Origin: CAYQDF01 sp964416175
GTDB lineage: Bacteria; Chloroflexota; Anaerolineae; Anaerolineales; UBA4823
Reading direction: 5' to 3'
Length of the DNA: 35,584 nt
NCBI GenBank assembly: GCA_964416175.1
Contig: CAYQDF010000023.1
Span: 1 to 35,584 of the forward strand
In this document: piece after piece, positions 6,949 through 16,181 of the stretch
Position numbering within the stretch: the stretch's first letter is position 1
Layout: every line of letters starts with the position of its first letter
Notes under the pieces: generated by a model
What the model was told of the DNA's origin: nothing
What the model saw: only the letters and a program-made list of their open reading frames with translations
Databases searched by the model: none
Position numbers and translations under genes: made by a program

Positions 6949-9757
6949 ACCCAGCTCCTTCCCTGTCTCTTTGGGAGGTCTGTTCAGAACAGGGACTCTT
7001 TTTTACCATTGTGATCATGGCCGCGGAGGCAGCCGCCTTCGCATGGGCCACCGTATCCGGGATGTCCTTCGGACCCTGGCAGCACCCGGCGAGGAAGATG
7101 CCGGGGACGTTGCTGAGGACAGTGCCGAGCTTTGGATGATCCTCCTGGAAGAACCCATCGCGGCTGCGCTCCAGGCTGAGGATTCCAGCCAGATCGGATG
7201 CGTCGGTCCGCGGGAGCATGCCAACCGCCAGCACGACCAGATCCGCTTCGACCTCCACCTGAGTTCCGAGCAGCGTGTCCTCGGCGCGCACAACGACCCG
7301 GTCCCCACGACGCAGGATCTCCGAGGGGTTGCCCCGGCGATAGATTATCCCTTCCTGCCGCACCCGGTCGTAAAATTCCTCGAATCCTTTACCGAAGGCG
7401 CGCACGTCCATATAGAATATGGTGATCTCGGCCCCCGGCAGGCGGTCGTGGGCCAGGTGGGCCTGCTTGGCGACAGCCATGCAGCACACTCTGGAACAGT
7501 CAGGCAAGTCCAGGGTGCGGTCGCGTGAGCCGACGCACTGGATGAAGACGAGTTTGCGCGGCACCCGTCCGTTGATCACGATCTTGCCCGCTGTCGGCCC
7601 GGAGGCGGAGACCAGGCGTTCGAATTCCAGGGTCGTGATCACCTCGGGATAGTGACCGTAGCCGAACTCCGGTTTGCGGCGCGCATCGAAGATGTCGAAT
7701 CCGGTGGCGACAATGATGGCGTCCACGTCCAGGTCGAACCGCTCCGCCCGGTCATCGTGGCGGATAGCTCCTCGCTGGCAGGCAGTCACACACTGCAGGC
7801 ATTCCGAGCAGACCGCGCAGCTCAGGCAGCGCTGTGCCTCGGCGATCGCCTGCTCTGGGGTAAATCCGAGCTCCACCTCGGGAAAACCCGAGGCACGTTC
7901 AGCAGGAGGAAGCTCTGCCATGCGCGCCCGTCCAGCTGGCCGCACAGGGCGGAATGGTTGAAAATCAATGTCTTTCGGTCGTGGATAAGCTCTTTCACGG
8001 CCCTGGCGGAGGTCCTCGCCGCGCAGATAGCGGTGGATCGATTCGGCGGCTTCGATCCCTGATCCAATGGCCTCGACGACGGAGGCTGGACCGAGAACTG
8101 CATCCCCGCCTGCGAACACGCCCGGAGCAGAGGTCTCAAGGGTGAGTTCGTCAACGACCACCCGGCCCCACTTTGTTTCCACACCCAATCCCTCTGATTC
8201 CACGGTCTGGCCAATGGCGGCGATGACCGCATCGGCTTCGACAACGAATTCCGAACCGGGAACGGGGACAGGCCGCCGGCGCCCGCTGGCGTCTGGCTCG
8301 CCCAGCTCCATCCGAACGCACTGGATGCCTGAAACGCGGCCATCCTTTTCCAGGACCTGCACAGGTGCAGCCAGGAAGGTGAGCCTTACGCCTTCTTCCT
8401 CAGCCGCAGATACTTCCCAGGGAGCAGCTGGCATCTCGACCCGCGAGCGGCGGTAGATCAGCTCCACCTCCGCTCCCAACCGCAGCGCACAGCGGGCTGC
8501 ATCGATCGCGGAGTTCCCGCCGCCGATCACGGCGACCCTCCTGCCGAGCCGGGCCAACCCGCCGGACGATTCGGATTGGTTCAGGTTTAGATCACGAAGG
8601 AAAGGCAACGCCTGGTAGACACCGGGGAGGTCCTCGCCCGGACAGCCGAGCTTGCTGCTGCCGTGTGCGCCCACAGCCAGGAAGACGGCGTTAAATTCCC
8701 GGCGCAGGTCTTCCAGGCTCGGTCCGCCGTCCCGTCCGACCGGGGTGTTGAGCCGCAGCTCGGCGCCCAGCGAGCAAACATAGTCAATCTCCTCGGCGAG
8801 CACCTGCCTGGGCAGGCGGTAAGCGGGGATGCCAGCCGCCAGCATTCCGCCAGCCACCGGCAGTGCGTCGAGGATCGTCACCCGGTAGCCTTTGCGCATC
8901 AGCTCGTAAGCCGCGGTCAACCCGGCAGGCCCGGCGCCGACGATCGCCACGCGTTCTTCCCACCGAACCGCGGGTGGCTCCCGGTCTTCGGTTCCCTTGC
9001 TGGCGTCGTACGCAAATCGCTTCAAGGCGCAGATGGCGACCGGCTCGTCCCATTCGCCGCGCTTGCAGTTGGTCTCACAGGGATGGTAGCAGACCCGCCC
9101 CAGGGTGCCAACGAAGGGGACTCCCGAACTGCGGATCAGCTCCAATGCCTCTTTGAACTTCCCCTGGGCGATCAGGGCCACGTAGCCCTGTACCGGGATG
9201 TGCGCCGGGCAGGTGATCTTGCAGGGCGAGGGACGTTTCTCGATCACAAAAGCTGCCGGGATGGCCTGAGGAAAGCGGCGGTAGATGGCCTTCTGCGTGG
9301 CCAGACCAGCGTTGAAAACGCTGGGGATTTCAACTGGACAGACATCGGCGCAGAGTCCGCAGCCGGTGCAGGCGTCAACATCGACGTAGCGCGGGCGGCG
9401 CTCGAGGGCGACATGGAAATTCCCCACCTCGCCGGTCACGCTGACCACCTCGGTCCCGGTCATCAGGTGGATGTTGGGCCGGCGCGGGACATCCGCCATT
9501 TTGGGGGTCAGGATGCACGAAGAGCAGTCCAGGGTCGGGAAGGTCTTGTCGAGCTGCGCCATCCTGCCGCCAATGCTGGATTCCCTCTCCACCAGGTATA
9601 TCTCGAAGCCAGCATCCGCTATGTCGAGCGATGCCTGAATCCCAGCGATACCCCCACCTATGATCAGGCATTTCCCGCGGGAAGGGGATCCGGCTGTATG
9701 AGGTGTCTTGCCGTTCCCGCTCGTTCTGCGCGTGAGATTAGCTTCGGAATTGGTCAT
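6932..9757 (-). CDS. HdrA-like protein with inserted GltD/NfnB-type NAD(P)H module
   Basis: A 941-residue chimera. It starts with an HdrA FAD site (CLIIGGGIAGIQAS, about residue 28) and a CTGCGLCADVCP cluster (about 127). From about 177 a GltD-type insert runs: Fer4_20-like CKITCPAHIPVQ, FAD site VAIVGAGPAGLTAA (about 269), NAD(P) site VAVIGGGNSAIDAA (about 404) and AGGDAVLGPASVVEAI. A CLSCAVCSECLQC cluster (about 642) follows, then the HdrA core resumes with CVGSRDRTL (about 739). It lacks the N-terminal HdrA domain and the C-terminal ferredoxins, which the HdrA at 4082-5803 supplies. The insert should let NAD(P)H exchange electrons with the HdrA flavin. The ATG at 9757 has GAGAGG; a longer frame to 9832 would overlap the previous gene by 32 nt. 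Confidence 0.88.
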   Translation of the reverse strand: MTNSEANLTRRTSGNGKTPHTAGSPSRGKCLIIGGGIAGIQASLDIADAGFEIYLVERESSIGGRMAQLDKTFPTLDCSSCILTPKMADVPRRPNIHLMTGTEVVSVTGEVGNFHVALERRPRYVDVDACTGCGLCADVCPVEIPSVFNAGLATQKAIYRRFPQAIPAAFVIEKRPSPCKITCPAHIPVQGYVALIAQGKFKEALELIRSSGVPFVGTLGRVCYHPCETNCKRGEWDEPVAICALKRFAYDASKGTEDREPPAVRWEERVAIVGAGPAGLTAAYELMRKGYRVTILDALPVAGGMLAAGIPAYRLPRQVLAEEIDYVCSLGAELRLNTPVGRDGGPSLEDLRREFNAVFLAVGAHGSSKLGCPGEDLPGVYQALPFLRDLNLNQSESSGGLARLGRRVAVIGGGNSAIDAARCALRLGAEVELIYRRSRVEMPAAPWEVSAAEEEGVRLTFLAAPVQVLEKDGRVSGIQCVRMELGEPDASGRRRPVPVPGSEFVVEADAVIAAIGQTVESEGLGVETKWGRVVVDELTLETSAPGVFAGGDAVLGPASVVEAIGSGIEAAESIHRYLRGEDLRQGRERAYPRPKDIDFQPFRPVRPAGRARMAELPPAERASGFPEVELGFTPEQAIAEAQRCLSCAVCSECLQCVTACQRGAIRHDDRAERFDLDVDAIIVATGFDIFDARRKPEFGYGHYPEVITTLEFERLVSASGPTAGKIVINGRVPRKLVFIQCVGSRDRTLDLPDCSRVCCMAVAKQAHLAHDRLPGAEITIFYMDVRAFGKGFEEFYDRVRQEGIIYRRGNPSEILRRGDRVVVRAEDTLLGTQVEVEADLVVLAVGMLPRTDASDLAGILSLERSRDGFFQEDHPKLGTVLSNVPGIFLAGCCQGPKDIPDTVAHAKAAASAAMITMVKKSPCSEQTSQRDREGAGYASNR

Positions 9758-9800
9758 TTTGCCTCTCGTGGCTTGAAGGACTGCACCACCGGTTTTCTCG

Positions 9801-10925
9801 TCACTTTGCTTCACCCACTTCCGTCCACTCATTCGCCTGGAAAGTAATCAAAGGGAGAGTCTCTGCAACTGATCGACCGGGAACATAGCCGAAGACCGCC
9901 TGAACTTTTGCGCCGATGGCGCTGAATATCGCTCCCACAGGGATGTCCGCCGGGCAGGCAGATGTGCACATGCCGCAGCTCACACACGACGCGCTCATGT
10001 GGTTGAGGCGAGTCAGGTGGAAAAGCAGGGTGTCGCCGAGCATGCGGGTCGCTCCCTTGCGCTGGGCCATCCGGTAATAATGTTCCGGGGGGTGGTCGAA
10101 AGATGCTGTCTTGAACAGGCAGGTCTTGCAGTAGCAGATCGGGCAGACCGTCATACAGTTGTGACAGCGAATGCAGGCTGCGAACAGGCCAGCAATCCCC
10201 CCTTCCGTCGCTATCTTTTCCTGGATGCCGGAGAGTTGGCTATCTCTCACCTGCCGACGAACCTGGATCTTCCGATCCAGAATGGTCTGGCGCGCATCTT
10301 CTGCCGGGGGTTCCTCCGGTAAATATCCTAATTTTTCACAGAGCTCTCCGCTCATCGTAGCCGGGATACCCTGATCGAGCCGGGCGCCAAAGATTTGCAG
10401 ACTGATGTCCGCATTTTCTGGAACGGGTTGGATGCACATCTGGCAGGCGCTGCGCAGCCCGGTCTGGCCCGGGGCTGGTTCGCTCCCCTCCAGGGTTGCA
10501 GACAGGTACAGGTTCAGGTCGCAGCTCCCCGCCCGCTGGCTTGCCTGGTAATCGATCATCTCGTAAGTGCCTGGGCAGTCGAAGCTGATCAGGATCAGCT
10601 TTTCGAGTGAGGCCTGCTGGAGCTTGACGAGCTCGATCAAGGCGCGCAGCTCGCACGGCCGCAACACCGCCCCCAGTCTGAAAGAGTCACCCTTAATGGT
10701 CAGCGCCGAGACTGCGCGTGCTCCGTTGATCGGCATAACGGGTGACAGGGGGTTGGCGTCTTCAAGCAGCACCGGGTCCACCACGAGCGAGGGGATGAGC
10801 GTTCCGTCTGCGCCTTCCAGAGGAACGTACAGGGCATCGACCAGGCCAGAATCCAACAGCTTTCGGAGGAATGACTGGACAGCAGCTAAAACATCGTTGT
10901 TCTCGACGGGGATCGTTATTCTCAT
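9801..10925 (-). CDS. FrhB/FdhB-like iron-sulfur flavoprotein (copy 2)
   Basis: A 374-residue F420 hydrogenase/formate dehydrogenase beta-family protein. It has the diagnostic VLRPCELRALIELVKL segment and LISFDCPGTYE, then CIRCHNCMTVCPICYCKTC and CVSCGMCTSACPADIP cluster motifs in the C-terminal half. The extra cysteines after the first motif are typical of FdhB-like members and could bind further clusters. It lies 14 nt after mvhD and 43 nt before the HdrA-GltD gene, so it probably belongs to the MvhD/Hdr electron path. No catalytic formate dehydrogenase is present in the window, so a formate role is not supported here. Copy 1 is at 3063-4043. Confidence 0.83.
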   Translation of the reverse strand: MRITIPVENNDVLAAVQSFLRKLLDSGLVDALYVPLEGADGTLIPSLVVDPVLLEDANPLSPVMPINGARAVSALTIKGDSFRLGAVLRPCELRALIELVKLQQASLEKLILISFDCPGTYEMIDYQASQRAGSCDLNLYLSATLEGSEPAPGQTGLRSACQMCIQPVPENADISLQIFGARLDQGIPATMSGELCEKLGYLPEEPPAEDARQTILDRKIQVRRQVRDSQLSGIQEKIATEGGIAGLFAACIRCHNCMTVCPICYCKTCLFKTASFDHPPEHYYRMAQRKGATRMLGDTLLFHLTRLNHMSASCVSCGMCTSACPADIPVGAIFSAIGAKVQAVFGYVPGRSVAETLPLITFQANEWTEVGEAK

Positions 10926-10939
10926 TCAAACCCTTCCTC

Positions 10940-11371
10940 TCAGACCGCCCAGATCGTGCGCATGGGGTTTGGCCCCAGTTCCTTCATGGCAGCGACCATT
11001 TCCGTAATGGTATCGGCGAATTTCTGACCTTCGCTGGCGCTGATCCAGCGCAGCCACACGCGCCTCTCGTCAAACCCTGCCGCTTTGATGATCTCCTCGA
11101 GCGCAACGTACCGGCGGCGAGCCTTATAGTTGCCGGTCTGGTAGTGGCAATCGCCCGGATGGCACCCCCCGATCAAAATCCCGTCCGCGCCTTCCAGGAG
11201 GGGTTTGAGCACATAGACCGGATCGACTGCGCCGGAGCACATCGTGCGGATGATGCGCACGTTCGGCGGGTACTGCAACCGGGAAGTGCCGGCCAGATCC
11301 GCGCCGGTGTAGGTGCACCAGTTGCACAGGAAGGCCAGGATGTGGGGTTCAAAATGGTTGGTATCGCTCAT
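10940..11371 (-). CDS. mvhD: MvhD-type hydrogenase delta subunit ([2Fe-2S] adaptor)
   Basis: A 143-residue MvhD. Conserved cysteine blocks are LCNWCTYTGADLAG, RTMCSGAVDP and GGCHPGDCHYQTGNY. In Mvh-Hdr and Flx-Hdr complexes MvhD is the [2Fe-2S] adaptor that hands electrons from a hydrogenase or other dehydrogenase to the HdrA flavin. ATG at 11371 has GAGGTG six bases upstream; the longer frame to 11404 has none. It is preceded by the giant HdrA (75 nt gap) and followed by the FrhB-like gene. The selenocysteine seen at one position in some homologues is ordinary Cys here. This is the clearest marker that the Hdr proteins take electrons from a dehydrogenase or hydrogenase. Confidence 0.92.
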   Translation of the reverse strand: MSDTNHFEPHILAFLCNWCTYTGADLAGTSRLQYPPNVRIIRTMCSGAVDPVYVLKPLLEGADGILIGGCHPGDCHYQTGNYKARRRYVALEEIIKAAGFDERRVWLRWISASEGQKFADTITEMVAAMKELGPNPMRTIWAV

Positions 11372-11446
11372 ATCGGTCACCTCGTTTGTTCGACAAGACT
11401 CCACTTCGCCGGGGATTTCAACTTCGGTCCGTTCAGTGTGTCTACC

Positions 11447-14400
11447 TCAAACACAGGCAGCTTCGATCATCTCGAAGACCTGCCTGAACTCGAAACCTTT
11501 CTGTTGGCTGGCCTTGTTAGGGCAGGCAGCCACGCAGGCCCCACACCCCTGGCACAGCACTTCGATCACTTCGGCGTATTTCATCCCGGGTTCAAGGCGG
11601 CGGGCGCCGTAGGGACAGATCTCGACACACAAACCGCAAGCCGAGCACAGCCGGGGATTGACGGTTGCCACGATGGGCGGGGCTGCCAGTTCGCTTTTCG
11701 AAAGCAGGGCCACCGCCCGAACGGCGGCAGCCTGCGCCTGAGCAACTGTCTCCGCGATGTTCCGAGGCGAATGCGCCAGGCCTGCCAGGAAGATGCCCTC
11801 CGCGGCGAAGTCCACAGGGCGCAGCTTGACGTGCGCCTCGTTGAAGAAACCGGCCTCGTTGAGCGGGACTTTCAGCAGCTGCGCCAGAGCTGTATTCTGC
11901 GGTTCCGGCTCGATGCCTGCGCTCAAGACAAGCCAGTCCGATGCCAGATCAGCAGGGTCGCCTTCCGGCTGGACAGTGACCGCGATCTCAAGGCGCTCGT
12001 TTTCCCCAGGCTGCACCCGAGGTTTTTCGAATTCGCTGTATTCCAGGAAGAGGACGCCAGCCTGTCGCGCTCTGCGGTAGAGGGCTTCACGGAATCCATA
12101 AGCGCGCAGGTCGCGGTAGAGGATCGTGACCCGCGCGGTCGGGGCAAGCCGTTTGATTGTCAGAGCATTCTTCAGCGCCTGCGTGCAGCAGATTCGCGAG
12201 CAGTAGGGGTGGTCCGGCTCACGGGAGCCCACGCACTGGATCATGGTGATGGAGGAGCCTGTCAGAAGGTCTGTGAAGACCGGGTCCTTGAGCCTCTCTT
12301 CCAGCTGGCGCTGCGTCAAGACGCGAGGATGTTCGCCGTAGAGGTATTCGCGGGGCGTGATTTCCCGCGCCCCTGTGGCCAGCACGACGACGCCGTGCTG
12401 GATCTCCAGCTCTTCACCTGACCTGCTCCGCAGGCGGGAGCGGTACTGCCCGGTGTACCCGGAAAGCTGGACGACTTCTGCAGACAGCATCAGGTTGATG
12501 CGCGGTTCAGACCGAATCGCGTCGATCAAACCGGATAACAGCGCCTGAGGGTCTTCTTCTGGAGTGCTGCCGGTGAATATGTGGCGCAGATTTCCGCCCA
12601 GCGTGGATTCCCGTTCGACCAGGTGCACGCTATATCCCTGGCTGGCGATGGACAGAGCGGCAGTCATCCCGGCCAGCCCTCCGCCGATGACGAGCGCCTG
12701 CCGGTTCACCTCGAAGGTATTGCGGGAGATCGGCCTCAGGCGACGGGCTTTAGAGACTGCCATGAAGGTGAGCTGCTTTGCCTTCTCCGTCGCCGTCTCT
12801 GGCACGGATTTATGCACCCACGAATCCTGTTCGCGGATGTTCGCCATTTCGAACAGGTGAGGATTGAGCCCAGCCTGGCGCAGCGTGTCCTGGAAGAGCG
12901 GCTCATGCGTCCGCGGCGTGCAGGAGGCGACCACCACCCGGTTTATGCCATGTTCGCGGATGCGCTCCCGGATGCGTTCCTGAGTGTCCTGGGAGCAGGT
13001 GTACAGGTTGTGTTCTGCGTACACCACGCCAGGCAGGGATTTCGCGTATTCGACCACCTCAGGGACGGTGACCACGGATCCGATGTTGATACCGCAGTGA
13101 CAGATGAACACCCCGATCCTTTCGGGCTCGTCGCGCACGTCGCGCTCCTCAGGGTATTCCGGAGTCCGCGTCAGGGTACCGCGGGACGCGCTCAACAGCG
13201 CGGAGACCTGGGCGGCAGCACAGGAGGCTTCGACGACCGATTCGGGGATGTCTTTGGGTTCCGCAAAAGCGCCAGCGACGTAGACACCTTCTCGAGAGGA
13301 CCGCACCGGAGCGTAGGCAGGCACGTTGACGAACCCGAACTCGTTCAATTCGACCCCCAGCCTCCCGGCCAGGTCGCGCGTTGCCTGGGGTGGCTGGAGA
13401 CCAACGGAAAGGACGACCAGGTCGAATTCCTCCTCTTTGATCACGGGGCGCCTGTTCTCCTCGCCCTGGTACGTGACGTAGCTCACCCGCAGGTTCTTCG
13501 AACCGGGTACTTCTTTGACCGAGGAGACCATGCAGCGCACATACCGAACACCGTATTCGGTCTTCGCCCGTTCGACGTAGGGTTCGAATCCCTTTCCAAA
13601 AGAGCGGATGTCAATATAGAAGATGGTCGGCTGGATATTCGCATCGTGCTCACGAGCGATGATGGCTTCTTTGGTGGCGTACATGCAGCATACCGATGAG
13701 CAGTAAGCGGCTCGCGCCCTGTCATCCAGACCGGTCGTACAGTCTCGGGACCCCACACACTGGATCCAGGCGATCTTCCGGGGGTGCGCGCCATCGGAGG
13801 GACGCCGGACGACGCCGGCAAACGGTCCAGAGGCAGAGAGCATGCGCTCAAACTGCAGGCTGGTGACCACATTCGGGTAGCGTCCGTACCCATATTCCGG
13901 GCGAATGTCGCCGGGCATCGGCTCCAGGCCGGTGGTCAGGATCACCGCGCCGACGTTGAGTGTGATTGATGTTTCCGCATCATCGTGCCGGATGGCGTCC
14001 GCCTTGCAGGCGTAGACGCACTGGTTGCACTCAGAACAGACACCGCAGCGCAGGCAGCGGGCGGCTTCGGCCCGAGCCTGCTCTTCACTCAAAGCGGAAT
14101 AAACTTCGAAGAAGTCAGTCTTTCGTTCGGCCGCCTTCCGTTTTTGTAACTCTGCCCGGGGGCCTGCGGCAGCTGACCGGCTCGTAATCCGCCTGGCAAC
14201 CTCTTCCGGATCGAGTTTTACTGGCCTGGCAGACAGCTGGAGCGGTTCGGACCGGCGGTCTGAAAGGTATGCAGCGATCGAGCGCGCAGCGCGGTGGCCC
14301 GCCGCGATGGCGTCAACAATGAAAGCAGTACCAGTTACGGCATCTCCCCCCGCAAAGATCCCGGGCACATCTGTCGCCAGGGTCTCCGGGTCGACTGCGA

Positions 14401-16123
14401 TTCGCCCACCGCGGAAGATTGTCGCCCTCTTCAGACAGCTCGATTCGGGGCGCTGTCCGATGGCGAAGATCACCACATCCGCAGGGATAACCGTCTCCGT
14501 CTCTGGGAACTCATCGAAATCTGGCTTCCCGTCGATGAAACCGCGGAAATCCACATTCACTGTGCGGACGCCCGTCACGCCTCCCTCTGAGGTCGTGATC
14601 TCTTTGAAGGTGCGGGATGGGAAGACCTCGATCCCTTCTTCCTCAGCATCGCGGACTTCCCATTCGTGGGCGGGCATCTGGGCCCGCGACTCAAGGCAGG
14701 TCATCCCAACCCAGGCCGCGCCGAGACGCACCGCGGTTGCAGCAGCATCAATTGCCACGTTCCCGCCGCCCAGCACGAGCACACGCTTCCCCCTTATCTG
14801 ATTCGACAGGTCTGGAGGGCGATCCTCCGCGCCTGTGCGGTGGCTGCCCCCGAGCGAATTCTGGAGATTGACATTGCGCAGGAACTCCGTCGCCAGCAGC
14901 ACACCAGGGGCGTCGCTACCCGGGATAGGCAGCCTGACGCCGGCGTGGGCGCCGATGGCGACGAAAACGGCGTGATAATCGCTGAGCAGTCCTTCGACGT
15001 CCTCGATCCGGTGATTGAGCCGCAGGTCGATCCCGGCTGCGAGCACCTGCTCGATCTCGCGCTGCACCACCTCAGGCGGCAACCGGTAGTCCGGCACACC
15101 GACCCGCATCATCCCGCCGGGGACGGGAAGCGCTTCGAAGACTGTCACCATGCAGCCCTGCCGGATAAGGTCCTGGGCGCAGGTCAGGCCGGCTGGTCCG
15201 GCACCAACAACTGCCACGCGCTTCCCCGTGAGTTCCTTCGTTGCGACCCTGGCAGCCTCGCCAGCAGAATCAATGAATGCAACCTGATCCAGGTTGTTCC
15301 ACGCCCAATCAGCGACGAAGCGCTTGACGCCCATGATGTTGACCGCGACATCGTATTGCGCCCGGTTGCAGGCTTCTTCGCAGCGGTGGTTGCACACTCG
15401 CCCGCAGATCGAGGGGAAGGGGTTTTCCTCCAGGATCGTCCGATAAGCGTCGGCGTACCGTCCTTCCGCGACCAGGGCGAGGTATCCCTGGGCGCGCTGG
15501 TTGATTGGGCAGGCATCCCGGCAGGGCGCGGTCCCCTGTTTTTCTATCGCGTAGGCGTTGGGGATCGCCTGAGGGTAAAGTTTGTAAATCGCTTTGCGTT
15601 CGGAAAGCCCGCCGTTGAACAAATCTGGCAGGCTGATCGGACAGACGGCGGCGCAGTCGCCGCAACCCGTGCATTTCGTGAGATCGACGTAGCGCGGGTG
15701 CCGGCGTAGCGTGACGGTGAAATTCCCCGGCTCCCCCTCGATCGCTTCGAGTTCTGTAGTCGTCAGCAGTTCTATGTTCAGGTGGCGCCCGACTTCCACC
15801 AGCTTGGGCGACATGATGCACATTGCGCAGTCATTGGTGGGAAAGGTCTTGTCGAGCATTGCCATCGTCCCACCCACAGCTGGGGAGCGATCCAGCAGGT
15901 ATACCTTGATGCCGGCTTCTGCGAGGTCCAGCGCCGCCTGCATCCCGGCGATCCCAGCTCCAACGACTAACGCTGAGCCGACTGGGGAGGATGAAGGCCC
16001 GTCTCCATGCGGGAGAGGAGGGTTGGAGGATGAATCACCTGCCTCGAGCTGCATTTCTGAGTTCATGGCTTCCGAGTGAATTCTCCCTTTTTCGTCAGCG
16101 AATAATCTGTCATTGTCATTCAT
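11447..16123 (-). CDS. Giant tandem HdrA: HdrA-GltD half fused to a full HdrA half
   Basis: 1558 residues. Half 1 (about 50-985) has HdrA FAD site ALVVGAGIAGMQAALD, cluster CTGCGDCAAVCP, a GltD-type insert (CRDACPINQ about 200, VAVVGAGPAGLTCA about 301, NAD(P) site VLVLGGGNVAIDAA about 446), cluster CLRCGVCSECNQC about 688, and CVGSRDC about 788. Half 2 (about 1000-1558) is a full HdrA: FICHCGINIG, LYTCSQDTQ, FAD site ALVIGGGLAGMTAALS, CVGSREPDHPYCSRICC, and terminal ferredoxins CSACGLC and CQGCGAC. It equals the HdrA-GltD protein (941 aa) plus the stand-alone HdrA (573 aa) joined. It should hold three FAD sites and many Fe-S clusters in one chain. Start ATG has GGAG seven bases upstream. The first 50 residues are polar, low complexity and of unknown role. 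The frame is open throughout. Confidence 0.9.
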   Translation of the reverse strand: MNDNDRLFADEKGRIHSEAMNSEMQLEAGDSSSNPPLPHGDGPSSSPVGSALVVGAGIAGMQAALDLAEAGIKVYLLDRSPAVGGTMAMLDKTFPTNDCAMCIMSPKLVEVGRHLNIELLTTTELEAIEGEPGNFTVTLRRHPRYVDLTKCTGCGDCAAVCPISLPDLFNGGLSERKAIYKLYPQAIPNAYAIEKQGTAPCRDACPINQRAQGYLALVAEGRYADAYRTILEENPFPSICGRVCNHRCEEACNRAQYDVAVNIMGVKRFVADWAWNNLDQVAFIDSAGEAARVATKELTGKRVAVVGAGPAGLTCAQDLIRQGCMVTVFEALPVPGGMMRVGVPDYRLPPEVVQREIEQVLAAGIDLRLNHRIEDVEGLLSDYHAVFVAIGAHAGVRLPIPGSDAPGVLLATEFLRNVNLQNSLGGSHRTGAEDRPPDLSNQIRGKRVLVLGGGNVAIDAAATAVRLGAAWVGMTCLESRAQMPAHEWEVRDAEEEGIEVFPSRTFKEITTSEGGVTGVRTVNVDFRGFIDGKPDFDEFPETETVIPADVVIFAIGQRPESSCLKRATIFRGGRIAVDPETLATDVPGIFAGGDAVTGTAFIVDAIAAGHRAARSIAAYLSDRRSEPLQLSARPVKLDPEEVARRITSRSAAAGPRAELQKRKAAERKTDFFEVYSALSEEQARAEAARCLRCGVCSECNQCVYACKADAIRHDDAETSITLNVGAVILTTGLEPMPGDIRPEYGYGRYPNVVTSLQFERMLSASGPFAGVVRRPSDGAHPRKIAWIQCVGSRDCTTGLDDRARAAYCSSVCCMYATKEAIIAREHDANIQPTIFYIDIRSFGKGFEPYVERAKTEYGVRYVRCMVSSVKEVPGSKNLRVSYVTYQGEENRRPVIKEEEFDLVVLSVGLQPPQATRDLAGRLGVELNEFGFVNVPAYAPVRSSREGVYVAGAFAEPKDIPESVVEASCAAAQVSALLSASRGTLTRTPEYPEERDVRDEPERIGVFICHCGINIGSVVTVPEVVEYAKSLPGVVYAEHNLYTCSQDTQERIRERIREHGINRVVVASCTPRTHEPLFQDTLRQAGLNPHLFEMANIREQDSWVHKSVPETATEKAKQLTFMAVSKARRLRPISRNTFEVNRQALVIGGGLAGMTAALSIASQGYSVHLVERESTLGGNLRHIFTGSTPEEDPQALLSGLIDAIRSEPRINLMLSAEVVQLSGYTGQYRSRLRSRSGEELEIQHGVVVLATGAREITPREYLYGEHPRVLTQRQLEERLKDPVFTDLLTGSSITMIQCVGSREPDHPYCSRICCTQALKNALTIKRLAPTARVTILYRDLRAYGFREALYRRARQAGVLFLEYSEFEKPRVQPGENERLEIAVTVQPEGDPADLASDWLVLSAGIEPEPQNTALAQLLKVPLNEAGFFNEAHVKLRPVDFAAEGIFLAGLAHSPRNIAETVAQAQAAAVRAVALLSKSELAAPPIVATVNPRLCSACGLCVEICPYGARRLEPGMKYAEVIEVLCQGCGACVAACPNKASQQKGFEFRQVFEMIEAACV

Positions 16124-16181
16124 CCCTTCACTCCGATCGATGCCGAGCTGCGGCAGTCCATCGTTCGTCCTTCGACTTTCG

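Noticed and set aside
10940..16123. Possible selenocysteine in MvhD or HdrA
   Set aside because: All conserved cysteine positions are encoded by TGC or TGT and there is no in-frame TGA.
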